This document shows, piece after piece, positions 26,667-34,773 of a stretch of 64,000 nt of DNA. The position numbers and the translations under genes were made by a program. How positions within the stretch are numbered: the first letter of the stretch is position 1; each line of letters begins with the position of its first letter. The notes beneath the pieces were generated by a model. That model did no database searches. It was not told the origin of the DNA and saw only the letters and a program-made list of their open reading frames with translations. The DNA lies in assembly GCA_025934775.1 (NCBI GenBank), contig JAICWO010000005.1, positions 124,001-188,000 on the forward strand. Reading direction: 5' to 3'. The stretch comes from Gemmatimonadaceae bacterium. Its GTDB lineage: Bacteria; Gemmatimonadota; Gemmatimonadetes; Gemmatimonadales; Gemmatimonadaceae.

Positions 26667-27515
26667 ATGAATCCTCCGTCGATCGAAATTCGACCGCTCG
26701 CTACGCCGCTCGAGCTGCAAGAGTGCGTTCGACTCCAGCGCGAGACGTGGGGCGACGGATTCAGCGACGTCGTACCGGCGAGCATTCTGAACGTCGCCCA
26801 GCGTGTCGGTGGTGTGTCGGTCGGAGCATTCGATGAGCATGGAGCGCTGCTCGGGTTCGTGTTCGGCATCACGGGCATCGAGCGTGGGCGGATCGTGCAC
26901 TGGTCGGACATGCTCGCGGTGCGTCCGTCGGCGCGCAACCTGGGTCTCGGTCGACGGCTCAAAGAGCATCAACGTCACGTCGTCCGCGAGCTCGGGGCGT
27001 CCATCATTTACTGGACGTTCGATCCGCTCGTCGCCCGCAACGCGCATCTCAACTTCAACCGCCTCGGCGTACGGCTCGCCGATTATGTCGAGGACATGTA
27101 CGGCATCACCGACAGCGCGTTGCACGGCGGGATCGCGACCGATCGGCTGGTCGTCGCGTGGCCGACCGACGATCGCGACATCGAGGATCGGTTGCTCGAG
27201 TCGGAGCGCGCGCTCGCGTCGATCGACTGCCGGCAAGGGCTCGTCGTGACGCGCGACTGGATCGAGAGTGTGGAGGGCGCATCGATCCTGCCGCACTGCA
27301 TTCGTATCGAGATCCCCGCTGACGGCGAGCGGATCCTCATCGAGGAGCCCGAGCAGGCGATGACCATGCGCGCGGACGTGCGCGCGGCCTTTCGCTGGGC
27401 ACGTGCCGGCAGCTACGCGGTGAGCGCGTTCATGCTCGAGCCGAACGCCGATCGCGGCTACTATCTGCTGATGAAGACTCAACGCCCGACGCTCGTCGTG
27501 AGCGGCCGCGGCTGA
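26667..27515 (+). CDS. GNAT acetyltransferase-superfamily protein (COG3375-type), likely amino acid N-succinyltransferase
   Basis: A 282-residue protein. The N-terminal two-thirds are a GNAT fold: LQECVRLQRETWGDGFSDVV, GFVFGITG, then the acyl-CoA pyrophosphate loop region VRPSARNLGLGRRLKEHQR and WTFDPLVARNAHLNFNRLGV, which is diagnostic for the COG3375 group. It stands 13 bases before an OSBS/NSAR-type racemase gene and is followed by an M20 hydrolase. In Geobacillus a GNAT of this kind succinylates D-amino acids for the racemase. Assigning the same role here is inference from that gene order. Confidence 0.82.
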   Translation: MNPPSIEIRPLATPLELQECVRLQRETWGDGFSDVVPASILNVAQRVGGVSVGAFDEHGALLGFVFGITGIERGRIVHWSDMLAVRPSARNLGLGRRLKEHQRHVVRELGASIIYWTFDPLVARNAHLNFNRLGVRLADYVEDMYGITDSALHGGIATDRLVVAWPTDDRDIEDRLLESERALASIDCRQGLVVTRDWIESVEGASILPHCIRIEIPADGERILIEEPEQAMTMRADVRAAFRWARAGSYAVSAFMLEPNADRGYYLLMKTQRPTLVVSGRG

Positions 27516-27528
27516 CCATACGGAGCAC

Positions 27529-28671
27529 ATGCTGCGCATCGAACAGATCGTACTGCGCGAGATCCGGCTTCCATTGAAGGAGCCATTTCGCATTTCGTCG
27601 GGCGTGGTGAGCGAGCGCCGCATCGGCCTGCTCGAGCTCACCGACGGCGACGGCGTCACCGGCTGGTCGGAGTGCGTCGCCGGCGAGCAGCCCAACTACA
27701 GCCCGGAGACGATCGACACCGCGTGGCACGCGATTCGGGAGTGGCTCGCCCCGCGCGTCGTGAGCCAGTCGATCGAGCATGCGGATCGCGTGTTCGCCAC
27801 GCTCGACGCGAACGTGCGCGGTCACAACATGGCGAAAGCGGCGGTCGAGATGGGGTGCTGGGACGTGGCGGCGCGGCAGCGCAGCGTTTCGCTCTCTCGC
27901 ATGCTCGGCGGCACGCGCGATCGCGTGGCGACCGGAATCTCGATCGGAATTCAATCCAGTCCGGCGGCGCTCGTGCAGCGAGCGAAGTCGGCGTTCGACC
28001 AGGGCTATCGCAAGATCAAAATGAAGATTCAGCCCGGCGCGGACGTCGAGTACGTGCGTGCCGTCCGCGACGCGCTCGGTCCTGCGGTGCATCTGATGGT
28101 CGACGCGAACTCCGCGTACACGATTGCCGATGCCGATGACCTGGCGCGGCTCGACGCCTTCGATCTGATCATGCTCGAGCAGCCGCTCGGCCGAGACGAT
28201 CTCGTGCGCCACGCCGAGCTGCAGCGACGGCTCGCCACCCCCATCTGCCTCGACGAGTCCATCACCGACGTCGATCGCGCCGAGGACATGATCGCGCTGA
28301 AATCCGGGCGCATCATCAACATCAAGCCCGGGCGCGTCGGTGGATTCACGCCGTCGCGCGCGATTCATGACGTCTGTCAGCGCAACGCCGTTCCGGTCTG
28401 GTGCGGCGGAATGCTGGAGAGCGGGATCGGACGCGGTCACAACGTGGCGCTCGCGTCGCTTCCGAATTTCAGCCTCCCTGGCGACCTCTCGCCCAGCTCG
28501 CGCTACTGGGCGCGCGACATCGTCACGCCCGAGTGGACGATGGACGACGACGGTATGGTGCACGTTCCCCTCGACAGACCAGGGATCGGCGTCAGCGTCA
28601 ACATGGATCGTGTCGACGATCTCACGGTTCGGAGCGAGCGATTGGGTCGCGTCAGCGCGGTCGCGGTCTGA
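27529..28671 (+). CDS. N-succinylamino acid racemase / o-succinylbenzoate synthase family
   Basis: A 380-residue enolase-superfamily enzyme. The N-terminal cap has LPLKEPFRISSGVVSERRIG. In the barrel, RKIKMKIQPG supplies the KxK base pair, metal ligands lie in MVDANSAY (Asp), LEQPLGRDD (Glu) and CLDESI (Asp), and the second Lys is in NIKPGRVGG; WCGGMLESGIGRGHN is the OSBS/NSAR signature. No men genes are nearby, while a GNAT and an M20 hydrolase flank it, so N-succinylamino acid racemization is more likely than menaquinone synthesis. OSBS side activity is possible. Confidence 0.87.
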   Translation: MLRIEQIVLREIRLPLKEPFRISSGVVSERRIGLLELTDGDGVTGWSECVAGEQPNYSPETIDTAWHAIREWLAPRVVSQSIEHADRVFATLDANVRGHNMAKAAVEMGCWDVAARQRSVSLSRMLGGTRDRVATGISIGIQSSPAALVQRAKSAFDQGYRKIKMKIQPGADVEYVRAVRDALGPAVHLMVDANSAYTIADADDLARLDAFDLIMLEQPLGRDDLVRHAELQRRLATPICLDESITDVDRAEDMIALKSGRIINIKPGRVGGFTPSRAIHDVCQRNAVPVWCGGMLESGIGRGHNVALASLPNFSLPGDLSPSSRYWARDIVTPEWTMDDDGMVHVPLDRPGIGVSVNMDRVDDLTVRSERLGRVSAVAV

Positions 28672-28672
28672 C

Positions 28673-29854
28673 GTGTCGCTGCCCGAGGCGGTCGAGCGGC
28701 AGTTCTCTTCGGAGCTGCGCGAGCATCTGATCGCCCTCCGCCGCGAGCTGCATCGGCATCCGGAGCTCGCCTTTCAAGAGCACGCGACCGCCGAGCGATT
28801 GCTCGCCGGGCTTGCGAGTATCGGTGTGACGGATGTGCGTCGCGTGCGAGAGACGGGCATCATTGCGCGAGTGCCTGGCCGCGTGCGCGGTGAGCCGTCG
28901 ATCGCGATTCGCGGCGACATCGACGCGCTTCCCATTCAGGAGGCCACCGGGCTGCCGTACGCGTCGAGCATTCCGGGCGTCATGCACGCCTGCGGACACG
29001 ACGTGCATGCGACGTGGGCCGTCGCGGCCGCCGCGCTGCTCGTCGCCGACCCCGCTGAGCGTGACGTGCTGGTCGTGCTGCAACCCGCGGAGGAGATCGG
29101 GCGCGGAGCACTCGCGATCCTCGAGAGCGGCGCGTTGGACGGCGTGCGCGCGATCTTCGGCGGCCACGTCGATCGACGGTTCGAGGTGGGGCAGGTGGTC
29201 GCCGACGATGGACCGCTGGCCGCATCGGGCGACGTCTTTCAGATCGAGCTCGTGGGGCAAGGCGCGCACGCCGCGCGCCCGCACGAAGCGCGCGACCCGA
29301 TCGTCGCCGCGGCGGCGGTGGTCATGGCGCTGCAGACCGTCGTCGCACGCCGGCTCAATCCCGCGACACCAGGCGTGGTGACGATCGCCGCCATGCACGG
29401 CGGCTCGGCGCCCAACATCATTCCGGATCGGGCGACGCTCACGGGAACTGTTCGAGCGATCGAACCCGATTCGCGCGAGATCATGCTGCGCGCCGTCGAT
29501 GAGCTCGCACGCGCAACGGCCGCGGCGTATGGCGTCGAGGCGCATGTCAGCATCGATCGCGGCACGCCTCCGATCGTGAATCCCGCCGAGACCACGGCAT
29601 GGGCGAGGCAAGCCGCCGTTTCCGTGCTCGGCGCGGCCAACGTGGTGCCGCTCGGATTCCTGAACATGGCCGCCGAGGATTTCGCGCATTACGTGGAGCG
29701 CATACCCGGGTGCTTCCTGCGCATCGGGGCTCGCGAGCCCGGCGGTGTCATGATTCCAGCACACGCGTCGACATTCTACCCGAGCGAGGACGCCATCTTC
29801 GTTGGCGCGGCTGTGCTCGCCGAAGCGGCGCGGACCGCCGCTCGCGCGCTCTAA
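28673..29854 (+). CDS. M20 family amidohydrolase, likely N-succinyl-L-amino acid desuccinylase
   Basis: A 393-residue zinc hydrolase starting at GTG 28673, one base after the racemase stop; longer frames run inside the racemase gene. M20D-type motifs are complete: RRELHRHPELAFQEHATAE, AIRGDIDALPI, MHACGHDVHAT (metal Cys/His), LQPAEEIGRGA (Glu pair), GGHVD, the dimerisation domain with GQGAHAARPHEARDP and the C-terminal NMAAEDFAHY. M20D enzymes remove acyl groups from amino acids. With the GNAT and racemase genes this would finish conversion of D-amino acids to L-amino acids. Confidence 0.87.
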   Translation: MSLPEAVERQFSSELREHLIALRRELHRHPELAFQEHATAERLLAGLASIGVTDVRRVRETGIIARVPGRVRGEPSIAIRGDIDALPIQEATGLPYASSIPGVMHACGHDVHATWAVAAAALLVADPAERDVLVVLQPAEEIGRGALAILESGALDGVRAIFGGHVDRRFEVGQVVADDGPLAASGDVFQIELVGQGAHAARPHEARDPIVAAAAVVMALQTVVARRLNPATPGVVTIAAMHGGSAPNIIPDRATLTGTVRAIEPDSREIMLRAVDELARATAAAYGVEAHVSIDRGTPPIVNPAETTAWARQAAVSVLGAANVVPLGFLNMAAEDFAHYVERIPGCFLRIGAREPGGVMIPAHASTFYPSEDAIFVGAAVLAEAARTAARAL

Positions 29855-29998
29855 ATTCATACTTCGCTCCTCGTTCGTTCATCCGGTTGCCCAGCCATTC
29901 CGGGGAACGTCCTTACTGTGCCCGGATTGGTGAGTGGAACCTGCTCGGCCGCCGGGGTATCGAATCGGTTCTCCGTCCCGGTCCCTCCTCCCGTTGTG

Positions 29999-32290
29999 AT
30001 GCACTCTCGCCCTGCCGCACGCTGGCCGCTGCTCGTTGGTGCCGTCGTGCTCGCCGCCTGCGGCGGCTCCGAAATCGTCGGTCCGTCGCACGAACCTCCC
30101 GCCCAGATCGCGGCGATCAGTGATCTGAGCCGATCGGCGACGGTCGCGTCGGTGGTGCCCGGCGGGGTGACGGTCAAAGTCACCGACGCCAAGGGTCGCG
30201 CCGTCCAGGGCGCGACCGTCGCGTTCGCGGTCACGATGGGTAGCGGCTTCACCACTCCCAGGCTCGCCACGTCCGACAGCAGCGGTCTCGCGACGACCAC
30301 GTGGACGCTCGGCACGATCGCGGGCGTGAACGAGGTCACCGCGAGCGTGTCCGGCGTTACCAGTTCTGTAAAGTTCGAGGCGAGCGGATTACCGGGCGAC
30401 GCCGTGTCGCTGTCGGTATCGCCCGTGAGCGCGCGACTGCTCGCCGCCGTCGATACGATCCGCCTCAGCGCCCGAGCGCTCGACATGTTCGGCAACACCA
30501 CCGCGCCGCCCCCGGGCTTCGTCTCGCGCGATCCGACGCTGCTCAGCGTCGACTCCACGGGGCTCGTACGCGCGCTTCGGCGCGGTTCGGCAACGTACGT
30601 CGTCGCGACCGCGGGGCCGCAGACGGACAGCGTGTTGATCACCGTGCTCGCGCCCGGCCAGTCCATCTGCACCGCCGCCGCGACGCCGGTCGATCTCGCC
30701 GTCGGGCAGGTGGTGACCAACGTCTCGGGCGACGGCTTCTGCGTGCACGCATCGTCCGCGAACGCCGAGTACGCGTACATCCCGTATTACAATTCCATCA
30801 TTGGCAGCTCGACGGCGCGTGTCGACGTGCTCGGCTTCGGGGTCACGGGCCCGCCCGTAGCATCCGCGCTGCGTCGGCCCAGCCCGATCCTCACCGGCAC
30901 CGTGCCGACGATCGTGCCGGATCAGGACTTCGAGCAGCGGCTCCGCGACCGCGAGCGTGTCGAAGGCGCGGCGCGGCTCTCCGCGGCGCGGTCGTGGATG
31001 AGCGCGCAGCGCGACGTCATTGGCAGTCGCTCCAGCACCGCCGCCGCTGCGGTCCCCGCGGTGGGCGATCTCGTGAAGTACAATGTGAATGCCGCCGATT
31101 TCTGCTCGAACCCCGACGTGCGCACGGGCCGCGTCGTCGCCGTCACCAACGCCGCGATCGTCGTGGCGGACACCACGAATCCGCCGGGCGGCTTCACGAG
31201 CGACGAGTACAAATCGATCGGCGTGACATTCGACACGCTGATCACGCCAGTCGACACGACCGCCTTCGGTGCGCCGACGGACATCGACAAGAATGGCCAC
31301 GTGATCCTGTTCTTCACGCGCGCCGTGAACGAGCTGACGACGCAAGGTGCCTTGAGTGTGGTGCTCGGCTTCTTCTACGCGCGCGATCTGTATCCCGTCG
31401 GCAACACGTCGCCGGGACCGTGCGTCGGGAGCAATTTCGCCGAGATGTTTTATCTCATGGTGCCGGACACCGGCGGTGTGGTGAACGGCAACCGCCGCTC
31501 CAAGGCGCAGGTGGTGTCGTTCACCAACGGCACCGTGGCGCACGAATTTCAGCATCTCATCAACGCCTCGCGCCGCCTCTATGTGAACAACGTCGGGACG
31601 CAGTTCGAGGAGTCCTGGCTCGACGAAGGGCTCGCGCACACCGCGGAGGAGCTGAACTTCTTCCGGGCGTCCGGCCGTTCGCCGCGCACGAACATCGACG
31701 GCTCCAACTACGGCGATCCGATCTTCGCGCAGGCGTACTCCACCTTCGAGCAGAACAATTTTCTTCGCTACAAGACCTACCTCCAGAGCACCGAGACGCA
31801 GGCGCCGATTGGATTCGACCTCACCGACGCGGACCTCCAGACGCGCGGCGCGATCTGGAACTTCCTCCGCTACGCGGCCGATCATCTGCCCGCCGGCACC
31901 GAGACGGCGTTCTGGCGCCGGCTGGTCAACACCAACCTGACCGGGATCGCGAACCTCACGAACGCGCTCGGCGCGCCACCCAACGAGTATTTCCGCGATT
32001 GGGCGATCTCCGTCTTCGCCGACGACTACGCGTCGAATCTGGACCCGCTCTACCAGCAGCCGAGCTGGAATCTGCGGAGCGCGCTGACGGGGAGCGGGAC
32101 GTCCGTGGCGTTCCCCCTCGTCACGCGCACGCTGACCGACGGCGGCATTACCAGCGTTACATTAGCGGCGGGCGGCGTGTCGTTCATGCGGTTCTCGGTG
32201 CCCGCGGGACAGGACGCGCTGCTCACGGCCGCCGCGGCTGGCCAGAAGCTGCCGTCGACCGTTCAGCTCGCGATCATTCGTGTTCGGTAA
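29999..32290 (+). CDS. zinc metallopeptidase lipoprotein with Ig-like N-terminus (M30/hyicolysin-like)
   Basis: A 763-residue protein. The start at 29999 (MHSRPAARWPLLVGAVVLAAC) gives a lipobox; the earlier in-frame ATG adds residues before it. Residues about 45-125 look like a Big-1 Ig-like domain (VKVTDAKGRAVQGATVAFAV), followed by a Big-2-like unit (RDPTLLSVDSTGLVRALRRG). The catalytic domain has HEFQH at residue 515 and the third-ligand segment FEESWLDEGLAHTAEE, as in hyicolysin-type peptidases. A beta domain ends the protein. It should be an extracellular or surface-tethered peptidase; specificity unknown. Confidence 0.8.
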   Translation: MHSRPAARWPLLVGAVVLAACGGSEIVGPSHEPPAQIAAISDLSRSATVASVVPGGVTVKVTDAKGRAVQGATVAFAVTMGSGFTTPRLATSDSSGLATTTWTLGTIAGVNEVTASVSGVTSSVKFEASGLPGDAVSLSVSPVSARLLAAVDTIRLSARALDMFGNTTAPPPGFVSRDPTLLSVDSTGLVRALRRGSATYVVATAGPQTDSVLITVLAPGQSICTAAATPVDLAVGQVVTNVSGDGFCVHASSANAEYAYIPYYNSIIGSSTARVDVLGFGVTGPPVASALRRPSPILTGTVPTIVPDQDFEQRLRDRERVEGAARLSAARSWMSAQRDVIGSRSSTAAAAVPAVGDLVKYNVNAADFCSNPDVRTGRVVAVTNAAIVVADTTNPPGGFTSDEYKSIGVTFDTLITPVDTTAFGAPTDIDKNGHVILFFTRAVNELTTQGALSVVLGFFYARDLYPVGNTSPGPCVGSNFAEMFYLMVPDTGGVVNGNRRSKAQVVSFTNGTVAHEFQHLINASRRLYVNNVGTQFEESWLDEGLAHTAEELNFFRASGRSPRTNIDGSNYGDPIFAQAYSTFEQNNFLRYKTYLQSTETQAPIGFDLTDADLQTRGAIWNFLRYAADHLPAGTETAFWRRLVNTNLTGIANLTNALGAPPNEYFRDWAISVFADDYASNLDPLYQQPSWNLRSALTGSGTSVAFPLVTRTLTDGGITSVTLAAGGVSFMRFSVPAGQDALLTAAAAGQKLPSTVQLAIIRVR

Positions 32291-32378
32291 TTATAAATTC
32301 TGGAATCACGTACGTCTCGGCGGGCGCGTCGGCGCTCCGCATCGCATCACTTCAAACTCACGACGCCGGTCCCTCTCC

Positions 32379-32834
32379 ATGCGACTCACACATCTTCTGC
32401 TCGTCGTCGGCGCGCTCGGTCTGAGCGCCTGCCTCAACGTCGACCAGCCCTCCGGCAGTCCGAGCGATCCCGCGACCGAAACGTTCGCGTCGAGCCTGCA
32501 AATCGACATCGGGTCGATGCAGAAGACCGCGCTCGGCGTCTACTACCGGGACATCACCGTCGGCACCGGCGACGTGTTGACCAAGTCTGGCCCGGTCGAC
32601 ATAACCTACGCCGGCTTTCTCAAGACCGGCTTTCTCTTCGACTCAGGCCAGCTCACGGGTTTCGATATCACGCAGTCCGTGGTCGGGCTTCAAGATGGCA
32701 TGATGGGCATGCGTGTCGGCGGTGAGCGCGTCATAGTGATTCCGTCGGCCTACGGCTACGGCGACGGCCCGGTCGGCCCCATCCCGGCCAACTCGACGCT
32801 CGTGTTCGACGTGAAGCTGACGCAGATCTACTGA
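32379..32834 (+). CDS. FKBP-type peptidyl-prolyl isomerase lipoprotein
   Basis: A 151-residue protein with a lipoprotein signal (MRLTHLLLVVGALGLSAC). The FKBP fold is clear: VYYRDITVGTGDVLTKSGPV, VDITYAGFLKTGFLFDSG, VVGLQDGMMGMRVGGERVIV, then PSAYGYGDGPVGPIPANSTL and VFDVKL at the end. It helps fold exported proteins in the periplasm. It lies 88 bases after the peptidase gene in the same direction and is followed by a strong stem-loop. Confidence 0.92.
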   Translation: MRLTHLLLVVGALGLSACLNVDQPSGSPSDPATETFASSLQIDIGSMQKTALGVYYRDITVGTGDVLTKSGPVDITYAGFLKTGFLFDSGQLTGFDITQSVVGLQDGMMGMRVGGERVIVIPSAYGYGDGPVGPIPANSTLVFDVKLTQIY

Positions 32835-32875
32835 TCCGCCCGGGCGCCGGGCAGCGGGGCAGAGGCAGCCATACA

Positions 32876-32907
32876 GACGGGGAGAATCCAGCGGGATTCT
32901 CCCCGTC
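32876..32907 (+). terminator. strong stem-loop after FKBP gene
   Basis: GACGGGGAGAATCC (32876-32889) and its perfect complement (32894-32907) form a 14-base stem with a four-base loop. A T-run is lacking, so termination may be inefficient or depend on other factors. Confidence 0.65.
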
Positions 32908-32963
32908 GTCGTAGGTTAGGGAAGTGGTGCCGCATTCACGCGTACACTTTCCCTCACCTTCCG

Positions 32964-34721
32964 ATGCGTCGACTTCTCGCTCTTCCCGGAATTCTCATCG
33001 CGCTCGCCGCGGCTCCGAGACTGGCTGCCGCGCAGACCTTCCCGACCGACGACCCCGTGATCAAGCGCATCTGGGCGCTTGGCATGGACAGCTCGCATAC
33101 CGAGCAGCTCTCGCACACGCTCTTTGATTCGCTCGGCCCCCGGCTCATGGGCTCGCCGAATCTCGAGGCCGCGCAGCATTGGCTCGTGAAGATGTACACG
33201 TCGTGGGGCATCAGCGCCAAAAACGAGCAGTACGGCACGTGGCGCGGCTGGCGGCGCGGCTACTCGCACATCGATCTCGTCGCGCCTCGGGTGCGCTCGC
33301 TCGAGGGAACGATGGTCGGGTACAGTCCGGGCACCGGCGGGAAGGACGTCGTCGCCACGCCGATCGTGCTTCCGCGATTCAAGGACAGCACGGAGTTCGT
33401 GCGTTGGCTGCCGAACGTAAAGGGGAAGCTCGTCATGATCTCGGCGGCGTATCCAAGCTGCCGCCCGCCTGAAGATTGGGCGCAGAACGCGACGCCGGCT
33501 TCGCAGGCGCGAATGGATTCCATCATGCTCGACATCCAGCGCGACTGGGCCGTGGTGCGTCCGGGGCCGAACGTGCCGAAAGGTGCGGAAGGACTTCGCG
33601 GCACGGGGTACTTTCCCGCGCTCGGCGGCGGCACGCTCGGCGTGCGTCTCGAGCGGGCGGGCGCCGCCGGCGTGATCACGTCGCGGCCCAAGCTGCAGTG
33701 GCGCAACATGAATGCGGCGCAGGGCGGTGGCCGCGGCGGCTTCGGCGGCGGCGGCAGCCCGCTCGGCACCGGCGGCTGGGGCACGATGGAGGTCTTCGAG
33801 ACGTACGACACCAAAGCGCCCACGATCGCGCTGAGCTGTGAAGATTACGGGCTCGTGTATCGCCTCACCGAGAATCGCGAACATCCGAGGCTGCGCCTCA
33901 ACCTCGACGCGCAGCTCCTCGGCGAGCGGCCCGTGTTCAATACGATCGCCCGCATTCCAGGGACCGAGAAGCCGAATGAGTACGTGATGCTCTCCGCGCA
34001 CTTCGATTCGTGGGACGGCTCGTCGGGCGCGACCGATAACGGGACCGGCACGATCACCATGATGGAGGCCATGCGGATTCTCAAACAAGTCTATCCGCAT
34101 CCCAAGCGCACGATTCTCGTCGGCCACTGGAGCGGTGAGGAAGAAGGCGAGGTTGGCTCCGCCGCGTTCCGCGAGGACCACCCCGACGTGCTCAAGGGTC
34201 TCGAGGCGCTCTTCAATCAGGACAACGGTACGGGGCGCATCGTCCGAATGAGCGCCGGCGGATTGCCGGACGCGGATCCACACGTGCGCGCCTGGCTCGA
34301 CAAAGTGCCGACCGAGTTCAAGACGCAGATCCAGTACGGCGGCGTCGGCGGACCGGCGGGCGGTGGCAGCGACGACTTCAACTTCTCTTGCGCCGGACTC
34401 CCCGCGTTTGGCTTGGGCGCGCTGAGCTGGGACTACAACAACTACACGTGGCACACGGACCGCGACACGTACGACAAGATCGTGTTCGACGATCTCGAGT
34501 CGAACGCGACGCTCACCGCGATGCTGGCGTACCTCGCGTCGGAGGATCCGACGCTGATTCAGCGCGTCAATCCGGATTCGGCACGCGCCGCGGTGCGGGC
34601 GCAGCTCGCGGCAAGCGGCGAGCAGCCGACGACCGGCCGCGGCCGCGGCGGGTTCGGCGGCCCGCGCCTCTGGCCGGAGTGCGAGAACGCGCCGCGCTCC
34701 ACGAACCCGCGGTTGCGGTAA
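32964..34721 (+). CDS. secreted M28 family zinc aminopeptidase (copy 1)
   Basis: A 585-residue protein with signal peptide MRRLLALPGILIALAAAPRL. A PA-type insert (VKGKLVMISAAYPSCRPP, LERAGAAGVITS) precedes the M28 catalytic core: SAHFDSWDGSSGATDNGTGT (His, bridging Asp), GHWSGEEEGEVGS (catalytic Glu and metal Glu), NQDNGTGRI, then GGGSDDFNF and YTWHTDRDTYDKI with the last His. It should release N-terminal amino acids or dipeptides outside the cytoplasm. It has Gly-rich tracts at about 33725-33770 and 34637-34666. It is a close paralogue of the next gene. Confidence 0.9.
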   Translation: MRRLLALPGILIALAAAPRLAAAQTFPTDDPVIKRIWALGMDSSHTEQLSHTLFDSLGPRLMGSPNLEAAQHWLVKMYTSWGISAKNEQYGTWRGWRRGYSHIDLVAPRVRSLEGTMVGYSPGTGGKDVVATPIVLPRFKDSTEFVRWLPNVKGKLVMISAAYPSCRPPEDWAQNATPASQARMDSIMLDIQRDWAVVRPGPNVPKGAEGLRGTGYFPALGGGTLGVRLERAGAAGVITSRPKLQWRNMNAAQGGGRGGFGGGGSPLGTGGWGTMEVFETYDTKAPTIALSCEDYGLVYRLTENREHPRLRLNLDAQLLGERPVFNTIARIPGTEKPNEYVMLSAHFDSWDGSSGATDNGTGTITMMEAMRILKQVYPHPKRTILVGHWSGEEEGEVGSAAFREDHPDVLKGLEALFNQDNGTGRIVRMSAGGLPDADPHVRAWLDKVPTEFKTQIQYGGVGGPAGGGSDDFNFSCAGLPAFGLGALSWDYNNYTWHTDRDTYDKIVFDDLESNATLTAMLAYLASEDPTLIQRVNPDSARAAVRAQLAASGEQPTTGRGRGGFGGPRLWPECENAPRSTNPRLR

Positions 34722-34773
34722 TGGCATCGCGGCGGACATTCGAATCCGCGTCTCCGCATCAACTCCGGAGCTC

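Noticed and set aside
28340-28672. 5' extension of the M20 hydrolase frame
   Set aside because: Lies wholly inside the racemase gene in another frame; the M20 fold starts at GTG 28673.
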